The notes below the pieces were generated by a model, which worked only from the letters and a program-made list of their open reading frames with translations, made no database searches and was not told the origin of the DNA. A DNA stretch of 64,000 nucleotides, taken from assembly GCF_008087665.1 (NCBI RefSeq), contig NZ_CP042912.1, positions 1 to 64,000 of the forward strand, written 5' to 3'. Both the position numbers and the translations under genes were made by a program. The stretch is from Mariniblastus fucicola (lineage in GTDB: Bacteria > Planctomycetota > Planctomycetia > Pirellulales > Pirellulaceae). Below are positions 41,355 to 49,135 of this stretch, one piece after another. Numbering within the stretch: the first letter of the stretch is position 1; each line of letters starts with the position of its first letter.

Positions 41355-41936
41355 TTAAACGCAAAACTTCGCTTCGATTTCAGCGAGTTGCTTGATGTTG
41401 GTTTCGACATCAGGAATCTCCCCTGATTTAACCAGTGCCTGGTGATGGTTTTCGAACTCGTACAGTTGTCCATCGATGTTCTTCTTCACCGATTCCGACA
41501 GTCGATCGATAAACAGGATACTGTTGAGATGGTCATGTTCGTGCTGAATGGCTCGAGCCAACAGTCCGTCCACGGTTTCATCGATTTCGTTTCCGGCAAG
41601 ATCGAAAGCAGACACGTGCACCTTCTCCGGGCGCAGCACCATACCGTTGACTTCGGGGATGCTCAGACAACCTTCTTCCGCTTCGGACTGGCCTCCAGGT
41701 TTGCTGATCACCGGATTGATGAAGACCCGCTCATCGCCTTCATCGGGGTTGCCCGCAAGATTGATAACAAACAGTTGCAACGGAAGTCCCACCTGATTCG
41801 CAGCCAACCCGATGCCCTTCGCGGCGTACATCAGTACGAACATTTCGCGAACGATCTCTTTGAGTTCACGATTGATGACGGTTACCGGTTTTGATTTGTA
41901 ACGCAGCGTTGGATGAGGATAGTGAATGATTTTCAA
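41355..41936 (-). CDS. def: Peptide deformylase
   Basis: 193 aa iron/zinc hydrolase that removes the formyl group from nascent proteins. All three motifs are intact: GIGLAANQVG, EEGCLSIP (Cys ligand) and QHEHDHLNSILFIDRL (His ligands). The start is TTG; the standard N-terminus MKIIHYPHPTLRYKSKPV begins there. First gene of the def-fmt unit. The C-terminus extends some residues past the usual helix. Cytoplasmic, housekeeping. Confidence 0.96.
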   Translation of the reverse strand: MKIIHYPHPTLRYKSKPVTVINRELKEIVREMFVLMYAAKGIGLAANQVGLPLQLFVINLAGNPDEGDERVFINPVISKPGGQSEAEEGCLSIPEVNGMVLRPEKVHVSAFDLAGNEIDETVDGLLARAIQHEHDHLNSILFIDRLSESVKKNIDGQLYEFENHHQALVKSGEIPDVETNIKQLAEIEAKFCV

Positions 41937-42094
41937 GGAACTTGCTCGGTGGTTTTTAGCTCAGAATTCATCGGAGTTTCGACCCGCTTCGGGGTGTCAC
42001 CATGATAACGTCAAACAGAAATGGATGCCGCGCGATCCGATTTGCGTGCGCGAAATCTTTTGACTCGTCAATCAATCGGAGAGAATTTTTTTGG

Positions 42095-42250
42095 ATGATG
42101 GCATCGAAAAAAATTGGTGATTTGCTTGACAGAGATTCATCGATGCTTAACATTGGCCGCACCAACAACGGTAAGGAAGTGAAAAGTTGTCCGCAGGAAT
42201 TGGATCAAGAATTTTTGCTTATGAATCGCTGCTGTTGTTGGTGGGACTGA
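42095..42250 (+). CDS. Possible small protein ending in CCCWWD
   Basis: 51 aa open frame in the gap between def and folK, preceded by a Shine-Dalgarno-like CGGAGAG (42077-42083) 11 bases before the ATG. The peptide is charged and helical at first (KKIGDLLDRDSSMLNIG), then ends with NRCCCWWD. A TTGACA box inside it (about 42125) could also be a promoter for what follows. The three adjacent cysteines and two tryptophans are unusual but may be chance. No family recognised. Weakly supported. Confidence 0.25.
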   Translation: MMASKKIGDLLDRDSSMLNIGRTNNGKEVKSCPQELDQEFLLMNRCCCWWD

Positions 42251-42561
42251 AGGGGTAAGGATGGCCCAGAACGTTACGACGATTAAATAAGGATGGAGAC
42301 AGTCGCGCTCATGGACGGGCGCCAATGAGACGGGGGGGCGACCAAGGACACAAGTCGGTGGTGAACAGCTATGGACACGGAGTCCCAACCCTTTAACGCA
42401 TCGTGGAATCGATTCTGGGCTATGGATTGGCCATAATGAATCGAGAAAGCGACGGTTGCCTTCGGGTAGCTTTATAATCCAGTCTTCATTCGGTTGGATA
42501 AAAACGGCGATCGAGCAGGATGTTCTTTCGTCGTTTTTTCTTTTCCTCGTTGAACCTGACC
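42251..42561 (+). other. Structured leader or unknown ncRNA upstream of folK
   Basis: The rest of the 625-base def-folK gap (41937-42561). TCGATTC (42409-42415) pairs with GAATCGA (42438-42444), and nested inside it TATGG (42421-42425) pairs with CCATA (42431-42435). Then GTTGCC-TTCG-GGTAGC (42455-42470) forms a UUCG tetraloop hairpin, allowing G-U pairs. I recognise no known RNA class: the RNase P and tmRNA conserved blocks are absent. It may be a 5' leader of folK or a separate RNA. Confidence 0.3.
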
Positions 42562-43350
42562 ATGAATCAATCTTCTCCCAAAAAAGCCGAAGCTTTAATC
42601 GCGTTCGGCGCCAATCAGGGAGACGCCGAATCAACGCTGCGAAAAACAGTTGAATCGTTGCAGAACGCGCCGCAAATTTTGGAACTGAAGTGTTCTCAAG
42701 CTGTGCGAACCAAAGCCATCACCGGGCAATCTACAGACGATTCGGCGTCGCAGAGCGAGTACCTTAACGCCGCAATTCGCGTGCTCACGACGTGGAACCC
42801 TGGCGAACTTCATCGCGCGATGATCGAAATCGAGAAAGAGTTTGGACGTGAACGCGACGAACACTGGGCGCCACGAACCATTGATCTTGATCTGCTTATC
42901 TTCGGCGACCAACAAATTCGCAGCAAAGAGCTGACGGTTCCGCACCCAAGGATGTCGTTTCGGCGTTTTGTACTGGAGCCAGCCCTCGACGTGGCCGCTG
43001 ATATGGTGCACCCGGAGTCGGGGATGACGCTGCAACAATTGGTGGACCATCTGGAGAAACCAACACAGAATATCGTTCTCGCTACCAATGATGCGAGCTT
43101 TGCGGATGCCGTTGTCGCAAACGTTCCTTCTACGGTACATGTAGCGAGTACTGTCAACGCCTTTATGACGGAAGCCGTGAACGCGAAACTGGTCGTGGCT
43201 TACTTCAATCAAACGAATTTGGACGAAGAGACCGAAAAGCTGACTCGTTTCGCATACAATTTTGCTGGGCCAACGCTTCGGTTGGATGAGACACTTGGCG
43301 ATGTTCATGCCACCAGAGAGATTCTCGCTGCAATCGACGCCATGCAATAA
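42562..43350 (+). CDS. folK: HPPK (folate pathway) with extra C-terminal domain
   Basis: 262 aa; family members are usually about 160. The N-terminal 165 residues are 6-hydroxymethyl-7,8-dihydropterin pyrophosphokinase: ALIAFGANQGDAESTL at the start and the HPPK signature WAPRTIDLDLLIFG, with VPHPRMSFRRFVLEP following. It makes the pterin pyrophosphate for dihydropteroate synthesis. The last 95 residues (TNDASFADAVVANVPSTVHV onward) form an additional domain I do not recognise. The start at 42562 is preferred to 42520, which would add hydrophobic residues not seen in the family. Confidence 0.88.
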   Translation: MNQSSPKKAEALIAFGANQGDAESTLRKTVESLQNAPQILELKCSQAVRTKAITGQSTDDSASQSEYLNAAIRVLTTWNPGELHRAMIEIEKEFGRERDEHWAPRTIDLDLLIFGDQQIRSKELTVPHPRMSFRRFVLEPALDVAADMVHPESGMTLQQLVDHLEKPTQNIVLATNDASFADAVVANVPSTVHVASTVNAFMTEAVNAKLVVAYFNQTNLDEETEKLTRFAYNFAGPTLRLDETLGDVHATREILAAIDAMQ

Positions 43351-43550
43351 AGCTTGAGCCAAAGCCCCGCAATCCCAGCCAACGCTCGACGAAAACCGAT
43401 CCACCGAACGCTTCTGCGAGAAACCAAACCAATGACAACCAATAGTGGCCTTGGCGTTGACTCTCGAACGTACCTGGAATTAAGATATTGCCAAGCGACT
43501 GGAATTGGCCACAAAGAATTTCCAGCCGTGGCACAAACATGATGTTATTT

Positions 43551-43596
43551 TGAGCCTGACTTGAGACCTTATTTTCTCAGTCAGGCTCATTTTTTT
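43551..43596 (+). terminator. Strong Rho-independent terminator
   Basis: TGAGCCTGACT (43551-43561) pairs perfectly with AGTCAGGCTCA (43579-43589), followed by seven T (43590-43596). It lies about 200 bases after folK and directly before the DUF255 gene, and should end transcripts arriving from folK. Confidence 0.85.
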
Positions 43597-43641
43597 GCGC
43601 CCAGAAAATTGTCCATCCACCAACCCGACGCGAACCAGAAC

Positions 43642-45627
43642 ATGAAACCCAGCCCTGGATATCTTTGCTTCATCCGGACGTTCCTGATGCCACTTTTGAT
43701 TTTGGCCGTCGGTTGCTCATCGCCCAACGAAGACCTGGTGAAGACTTCGCAAGCTCAGGAGCAGGCTGCCGAAAAATCTCTGGACGAAGACGCCAAAAAA
43801 CACACCAACGCGTTGGCAAAAGAAAGCAGTCCCTATCTTCTGATGCACGCTCACAATCCGGTGAACTGGTATCCATGGAGCGAGGAGTCGCTGCAGAAAG
43901 CTCGCGATGAGGGAAAACCAATTTTTCTTTCGGTTGGCTATTCCAGTTGTCACTGGTGTCACGTGATGGAGCGTGAATCATTTTTGGATGAAGAGATTGC
44001 CTCGTTTCTCAATGAGAATTTCATTTGCATCAAAGTCGATCGCGAAGAACGGCCGGACGTCGATCAGATCTATATGGAAAGCCTCAATGTTTACAACCAG
44101 TTGACTCGAAACGGTCAGGGTGGCGGATGGCCGCTGTCGATGTTTTTGACTTCTGAAGGAAAACCGTTTTTCGGCGGAACCTATTTTCCTGCCCGTGATG
44201 GAGACCGTGGAGTAAGAGTCGGGTTCCTTTCGGTGGTGAAACGAATTCGCGATAGCTGGAACGACAATCGCGACGGCGTTACCAAAATGGCTGATCAGCT
44301 GACGGAAATCACCCGGTCGCAACTCGAAGGCAGTCCGCCATTGGCGGCGAAGAAGATCAAGGGTTCGTGGACCAAGCGAGCTTTGCAGCAATTGAAGCGA
44401 TCTTTCGATCCGGAATGGGGAGGATTCGGATTCGTTGCGGCAACTCCTGATCGTCCCAAATTTCCAGAGCCCTCAAATTTGCTGCTGTTGCAAGAGTGGA
44501 TTCGCCAACAACCCGACGGCGAAGAAAAGGAAAATGCCAAAAACATGTTGGCGAAAACGCTCAGCAAAATGGCGCTCGGCGGAATGTACGATCACCTCGG
44601 CGGTGGCTTTCATCGCTACAGTGTCGATCGATTCTGGGCCATTCCTCACTTCGAGAAAATGCTCTACGACAACGGTCAACTCGCATCGGTTTATGCCGAA
44701 GCCTATAAACTGGATCCAAAACCTGAATACAAAAGGACTGTCGAAGGATTGCTCGCGTTTGTCGAACGCGAGATGACTTCGCCAGAGGGCGGGTTTTATT
44801 CAGCGCTCGATGCTGAATCAGAAGGCGTCGAAGGAAAGTTCTATCGCTGGGAGAAAGATGAAGTCCAGAAAATTCTGGGCGACGACGCGTTCAAACTTTT
44901 CGCGGAAACCTATCGACTGAATGAAGCACCGAACTTCGAAAGCGAATACTACGCGCCGCAACTGAAATCAGCACTCGATGCGGAAACCGATGCAAAACTT
45001 GTCGACTCACGGAAAAAGCTGTTTGACGTTCGAGCCAAACGACCTCGCCCTCTGCTGGACAACAAAATCCTGACCGGTTGGAACGGAATGATGATTCGAG
45101 GCTTTGCCGACGCAGGACGCGTCTTCGAGAATGCTCACTACGTCGACGTTGCATCGCGAGCCGCTGATTTTGCATTGACGAAACTGACCGACGAAGAAGG
45201 CCGGCTATGGCGGACGAATACTGATGGCGAGTCAAAACTCAACGCCTACCTCGAAGACTACGCCTGTCTGATCGAAGGTCTGCTGGCTTTGCACAAGGCG
45301 ACCGACGACAAAAAGTGGATCGATGCTGCGGTGAAGTTGCAGGCGAAACAGGACGAGCTGTTTTGGGATGAAAAGAACGGCGGATACTTTTACACCTCGA
45401 AAGATCACGAGACGCTGATCATCCGGACCAAACGCGCTGCCGATGGAGCCCAACCGTCTGGATCGAGTGTGTCTGCCAATAACTTGATCTATCTGGCCAA
45501 CGCAACCAAGGACGATTCCTTCAAAGACAAAGCACTCGCGACCGTGCTATCGGCGTCCGGGCTGATGGACAAATATCCCACGATTGCTCCACGGATGCTC
45601 ATTGCCGCGTTGAAGCTGAAAAAGTAG
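43642..45627 (+). CDS. DUF255/YyaL-type thioredoxin-domain lipoprotein
   Basis: 661 aa from the ATG at 43642, where a lipoprotein signal begins (LMPLLILAVGCSS; lipobox LAVGC). The N-terminal thioredoxin-like domain carries the CHWC motif in GYSSCHWCHVMERESF, then KVDREERPDVDQIYM and GGTYFPARDGD. The remainder is an (alpha/alpha)6 barrel with GGFHRYSVDRFWAIPHFEKMLYDNGQ, as in SSP411/YyaL proteins. Most relatives are cytoplasmic; a lipid-anchored version suggests periplasmic thiol or sugar-related chemistry. Biochemical function is not established. Confidence 0.9.
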   Translation: MKPSPGYLCFIRTFLMPLLILAVGCSSPNEDLVKTSQAQEQAAEKSLDEDAKKHTNALAKESSPYLLMHAHNPVNWYPWSEESLQKARDEGKPIFLSVGYSSCHWCHVMERESFLDEEIASFLNENFICIKVDREERPDVDQIYMESLNVYNQLTRNGQGGGWPLSMFLTSEGKPFFGGTYFPARDGDRGVRVGFLSVVKRIRDSWNDNRDGVTKMADQLTEITRSQLEGSPPLAAKKIKGSWTKRALQQLKRSFDPEWGGFGFVAATPDRPKFPEPSNLLLLQEWIRQQPDGEEKENAKNMLAKTLSKMALGGMYDHLGGGFHRYSVDRFWAIPHFEKMLYDNGQLASVYAEAYKLDPKPEYKRTVEGLLAFVEREMTSPEGGFYSALDAESEGVEGKFYRWEKDEVQKILGDDAFKLFAETYRLNEAPNFESEYYAPQLKSALDAETDAKLVDSRKKLFDVRAKRPRPLLDNKILTGWNGMMIRGFADAGRVFENAHYVDVASRAADFALTKLTDEEGRLWRTNTDGESKLNAYLEDYACLIEGLLALHKATDDKKWIDAAVKLQAKQDELFWDEKNGGYFYTSKDHETLIIRTKRAADGAQPSGSSVSANNLIYLANATKDDSFKDKALATVLSASGLMDKYPTIAPRMLIAALKLKK

Positions 45628-45976
45628 TCAGCCGCTAGCAAATCGACCGATCGAAATTCCTGGCGTGCCCTGATTTGAGGCACCAAGAATCGGCAAATTT
45701 GCCCGTATCGGCACCGAAGATCGGTTTCAGAAAGCTCGTTCCCCCAAAACCTGCTTTGGGGTCAGGCTTCGGACTTACCGATGCAACTTCTTTCAGCAGT
45801 CCCCGCTGGTACTGTCTCGCTCCAAATCGTGCGGTTGTGATTTAACCCCTGCTTGGCGTCGTAGGGGTTGAAAACTTCAATGGTTATTTATGGCACTTTG
45901 GCATGGCAAATGCTCGTGTATTGGATAGTGCAATGGCACTCATCTAAACATTAAGAGTTTGTGAAAGTTTACCAAT
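45628..45976. other. Intergenic region with possible sigma-54 promoter
   Basis: 349 bases without a gene. A hairpin AACCCCT/AGGGGTT (45844-45850 and 45863-45869) lies mid-region. TGGCAT-N5-ATGCT at 45899-45914 resembles the -24/-12 consensus TGGCAC-N5-TTGCT, 63 bases before the next ATG. A single match of this quality is weak, but a sigma-54 activator is encoded at 49136. Confidence 0.3.
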
Positions 45977-46444
45977 ATGTCTTCCATTACGATCCCCCAA
46001 GGATGCCGGTATCGTCAAGCTTGGTCGATGCCGAAAGCGTTTTTTACCACTGGCCGAGTCGTCCGAGCGTTTTGCTATTCCGTGATCGCAGCGATATCGA
46101 GCGTTGATATCTGGTTCGCGGTTGCCAACAGCGAAATCAGTACGGTCGAGAAGAACCCCATTTGCATGGCGTTGATCAATCTGGATCCCAGCGGGTTCTC
46201 GTTCTTCATTGTCGGCAAAGCATTGGGAACGGTTTGCGTTCTGGCTTCGCTGATGTGGATGTTTCGCACTCGGTACCGACACGCCAAAACAGTCTTGGTG
46301 GCAATCACGCTCTTTCAGCTTGGCTTGTTGATGTACCTGACGCTTTCGGATCCGCTGACCTACAACTTGCCAAACTTCAGTTTGTTGTTCAGTGACGCAC
46401 CCGAGTCGATTTGGCACATCACGGATGTTAACGGACGATACTAA
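45977..46444 (+). CDS. Multi-spanning membrane protein (DUF5658-like)
   Basis: 155 aa with three to four hydrophobic segments: AFCYSVIAAISSVDIWFAVA, FSFFIVGKALGTVCVLASLMW and TVLVAITLFQLGLLMYLTL. The pattern ENPICMALINL between the first two spans resembles small DUF5658-type membrane proteins (motif E-x-NP near helix 1). Function unknown. It overlaps the end of the convergent L,D-transpeptidase gene by 17 bases. A possible sigma-54 promoter lies upstream. Confidence 0.62.
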   Translation: MSSITIPQGCRYRQAWSMPKAFFTTGRVVRAFCYSVIAAISSVDIWFAVANSEISTVEKNPICMALINLDPSGFSFFIVGKALGTVCVLASLMWMFRTRYRHAKTVLVAITLFQLGLLMYLTLSDPLTYNLPNFSLLFSDAPESIWHITDVNGRY

Positions 46445-47870
46445 TTTGCGATTCTTTGGACAGGATGCCGTAGACGTCTTTTGCGTCTTTCTCGCTCAGT
46501 CCGATGCAGCCGCGATGTCCATGCGGAGTACCCGATGGCACCGCGTGGATGCACAGGCTGCCGGTGAGCCCGATCCAATAAGGCCCGTACCCATTTCCTG
46601 GCGACGACGGTGGATACTCTTTGCCTGCCGCATCTCTCCAGGTGAACCCGTTGGGTGACTTGATCATTACTTTGTGATTGCCCGCATCCGGTTTGCCGGA
46701 GATGCCTACAGCGACTGGAAAGCGACCGGCATACAGGTTCTTCACGAACAGCGTCAACATTTTTTCTTCCAGATCAACTTCCGCGTGGAACGGTCCGTTG
46801 ACGATCTTCAGTTCCATGCCCGGGGTGACTTCGTTGGTGAGGCCGAATTGTGCGCGGTTGATGTTGTAGATCACTTCGCCTGGCACTTTAAACTGACGCG
46901 AGATCGATTCAAGGGTCTCGCCTCGTTTGACCAGATAGGGCTTTCGAACAAAGTGATGCTCGGTAGAGTAAATTACTTTTCCAGCGAGAGCGTCCAGCCA
47001 ACCTTGCAGCTTCTGCTCTTGCGGACCCGTCAGTCCTTTGCGTCCGTAGTGCTTGGACAGCACGCCGAGAGCTTTGCGATATTCATCCGCCGCAATCAGT
47101 CGATCAACTTCGGTCCAAACACTTGCGATGGAAACCGGTACTGGATTGGTTGAAAGTTCCCGTTTGAAATCGGGCATCGAAAGAGAGCCAAGGGTGCCGT
47201 CCGCACTTTTTACCGTGTTGGCTTCTTCGTCTTTGGCCACTGCCGACGCTTGAGAGTTAAACGAATTGTCACTGGTAAGCGGAGAGTTTGTGGAAGCCGG
47301 TGGGTTGGTTTTGAATCCGTTGTCGTTCGAAGCAATCGCGTTGCGTGGATTGAAATCGTTGGTCTTCAGAGCGTCAATCAGTCCGTCATCCCGAGTCGTC
47401 GGCGCGGTGCTGACAGGTTGTCGCGTGGCGATCTCCGGAAGTAAAAGCTGGTTGCCCGGATTTGACTGGCTTTGAGAACCGGAAAATGAAGGAAGCGTTG
47501 GCGATTGTGGTTTGTTTGTCGAGGGCGACGCCGGTGAGCTGTTGGAAAACTGGTTCGTCGGCAGATTCAGGTTTGGCGTCTGGAGCTTTGGCAGTTCGGG
47601 AGTGGAAAGCGATGGCAAACTTCCGCCAGATCCGTTGCTCGCAAGGTTTGCATTGCCACCGGTCGAGATTTGCATCGGAGCGGTCTGGCTGTTGAGATCG
47701 TACGAGGGCATCGTCATCGATCCCTGTTGGGCGGTCGACAGACTGGAGTCGATCTTGATCAGATCATCCTGCACGGTTTCGGGCGCCGTGTTGTCGCTGG
47801 AAACAAAGTAGAGTCCGGAAGCGATGGCCAACAGTGTGACTGCGAATGCGGTACTTTTGAGCGATTGCAC
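46428..47870 (-). CDS. LysM and L,D-transpeptidase (YkuD) protein
   Basis: 480 aa. An N-terminal membrane or signal segment (STAFAVTLLAIASGLYFV) is followed by a long low-complexity stretch rich in Ser, Pro, Asn and Thr. A LysM domain follows (YLVKRGETLESISRQFKVP, then GMELKIV), and then a C-terminal YkuD domain with IHAVPSGTPHGHRGCIGLS. The catalytic Cys is in RGCIG; the usual arginine after CI is replaced by Gly. L,D-transpeptidases form 3-3 peptidoglycan cross-links or attach proteins to the wall. The start is GTG. Probably periplasmic, membrane-anchored. Confidence 0.87.
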   Translation of the reverse strand: MQSLKSTAFAVTLLAIASGLYFVSSDNTAPETVQDDLIKIDSSLSTAQQGSMTMPSYDLNSQTAPMQISTGGNANLASNGSGGSLPSLSTPELPKLQTPNLNLPTNQFSNSSPASPSTNKPQSPTLPSFSGSQSQSNPGNQLLLPEIATRQPVSTAPTTRDDGLIDALKTNDFNPRNAIASNDNGFKTNPPASTNSPLTSDNSFNSQASAVAKDEEANTVKSADGTLGSLSMPDFKRELSTNPVPVSIASVWTEVDRLIAADEYRKALGVLSKHYGRKGLTGPQEQKLQGWLDALAGKVIYSTEHHFVRKPYLVKRGETLESISRQFKVPGEVIYNINRAQFGLTNEVTPGMELKIVNGPFHAEVDLEEKMLTLFVKNLYAGRFPVAVGISGKPDAGNHKVMIKSPNGFTWRDAAGKEYPPSSPGNGYGPYWIGLTGSLCIHAVPSGTPHGHRGCIGLSEKDAKDVYGILSKESQISIVR

Positions 47871-47991
47871 GTCGATTCTCCTTGAGCTAAACCGCTATGG
47901 AAATAGCGCAGCGGTCCCTTGGTATCGTTAAATTCCGCGGGAGATTAGCAGGATCAGAAACGCGAGCCCAGATCGAATTTGCAAGCACTTT

Positions 47992-48138
47992 CGTTTAACG
48001 GCAAGCCGAAGGCGACGGTGTTTCTGTATGACGCGCAGTCTGTGTTATTGAGCGCGTCGCGCACTATCGAACGCGGCACGTACCATCAAACACAGGCCGC
48101 ACTATCGAACGCAGTCGCCTGCGGCTTGCCGTTAAACG
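47992..48138. repeat. MITE-like element: 25-bp inverted repeat with internal direct repeats
   Basis: 47992-48016 and 48114-48138 are inverted repeats of each other with one mismatch in 25. The 97 bases between them contain CGCACTATCGAACGC twice, at 48060-48074 and 48098-48112. No protein is encoded. It lies in the gap between the L,D-transpeptidase and fabI genes (47871-48182). Confidence 0.7.
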
Positions 48139-48182
48139 ATTGCAGTCAACGTATAGAAGGCAATGAACTTGCCAGCAGACGC

Positions 48183-49013
48183 TTAGTCTTTTGGGATGAA
48201 CTCAACCAATCGGCCAGGAGAACCCATCGCGTTGTAGCCGCCGTCAACGTGCATGACTTCGCCCGAAATTCCGCCAGCCATTTCTGATAGCAGAAACGCG
48301 CCCGAATCGCCGACTTCCGATAGGGTAATGTTGCGGCACATCGGCGCCACGTGTTCGTACATCTTCATCATCGGACCGACGCCCGCGCCGACGCCGGAAA
48401 TCGTCTTCACCGGTCCGGCACTCAACGCGTTAACGCGGACTCCGGCCGGACCCAGATCGTAAGCCATGTAGCGCATCGACGCTTCCAACGCCGCTTTGCA
48501 AATTCCCATCACGTTGTAGCCGGGAACGATTTTCTCGCCGCCGAAATAGCTCATGCACAATACCGAAGCGTTTTCGCTCAGGATCGATTTGGCTGCGTTG
48601 CAAACTGCGATCAGCGAGTAGGCGCTGATGTCCATCGCCATCTTGAAACCGTCGCGACTGGTTTCGATCGTGTCGCCATTGAGGTCGTTCGGATGCGCGA
48701 AAGCCATCGAGTGCAACAGGAAGTCAATCTTGCCGAACTTGTCCGCGGCAACTTTCATGATGGCTTCGATTTGCTCATCGCTTTGCACGTCCAGCGGCTC
48801 AAGGAAAGCTGGCTGGTAACCGTCGCCGAGCTTCTTCAAAGCTTTCTCAACACGGCCTTTGTTACGTTTCTTTTCATCGTCCTCACGGTCAGGTAGGTGG
48901 GAAAAACCGCACTCGCCGCCTTCGTCGATGATTCGTTTCGCAATTGCCCAGGCGATCGAGCGGTCGTTGGCGACGCCGAGAATCAAACCTTTTTTGCCTT
49001 CAAAGAAGCCCAT
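48183..49013 (-). CDS. fabI: Enoyl-ACP reductase I
   Basis: 276 aa short-chain dehydrogenase that reduces the enoyl-ACP double bond in fatty acid elongation, using NADH. The N-terminus at 49013 gives GKKGLILGVANDRSIAWAIA, the FabI cofactor motif; the earlier start at 49055 adds unlikely residues. HSMAFA and the active site in PGYNVMGICKAAL (Tyr-x6-Lys) are intact, followed by LGPAGVRVNALSAGPVKT. A good Shine-Dalgarno (AGGA) precedes this ATG. Cytoplasmic. This is the target of triclosan-type inhibitors in other bacteria. Confidence 0.95.
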   Translation of the reverse strand: MGFFEGKKGLILGVANDRSIAWAIAKRIIDEGGECGFSHLPDREDDEKKRNKGRVEKALKKLGDGYQPAFLEPLDVQSDEQIEAIMKVAADKFGKIDFLLHSMAFAHPNDLNGDTIETSRDGFKMAMDISAYSLIAVCNAAKSILSENASVLCMSYFGGEKIVPGYNVMGICKAALEASMRYMAYDLGPAGVRVNALSAGPVKTISGVGAGVGPMMKMYEHVAPMCRNITLSEVGDSGAFLLSEMAGGISGEVMHVDGGYNAMGSPGRLVEFIPKD

Positions 49014-49135
49014 CAAAATATCCTGAAATTGGTGATCATTAGTGCGGGTTCGCATCGGACACTAATCGCCGAAAGCGGACTGTGTTACTATAGCCGTTTC
49101 CCGAAAACCAACAATTGCACCGCCCCGACAGCTGT

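Noticed and set aside
42255-42420. RNase P RNA, from a short ACAGTCGC match
   Set aside because: The universal GAGGAAAGTC and ACAGAA blocks are missing, so the match is probably chance.
47979-48287. ORF in the repeat region
   Set aside because: It spans the inverted repeat and has no protein-like composition or start signal.
49115-49135. TTG start for the sigma-54 activator
   Set aside because: The ATG at 49136 gives a plausible N-terminus, and TTG would add only seven residues of no known use.
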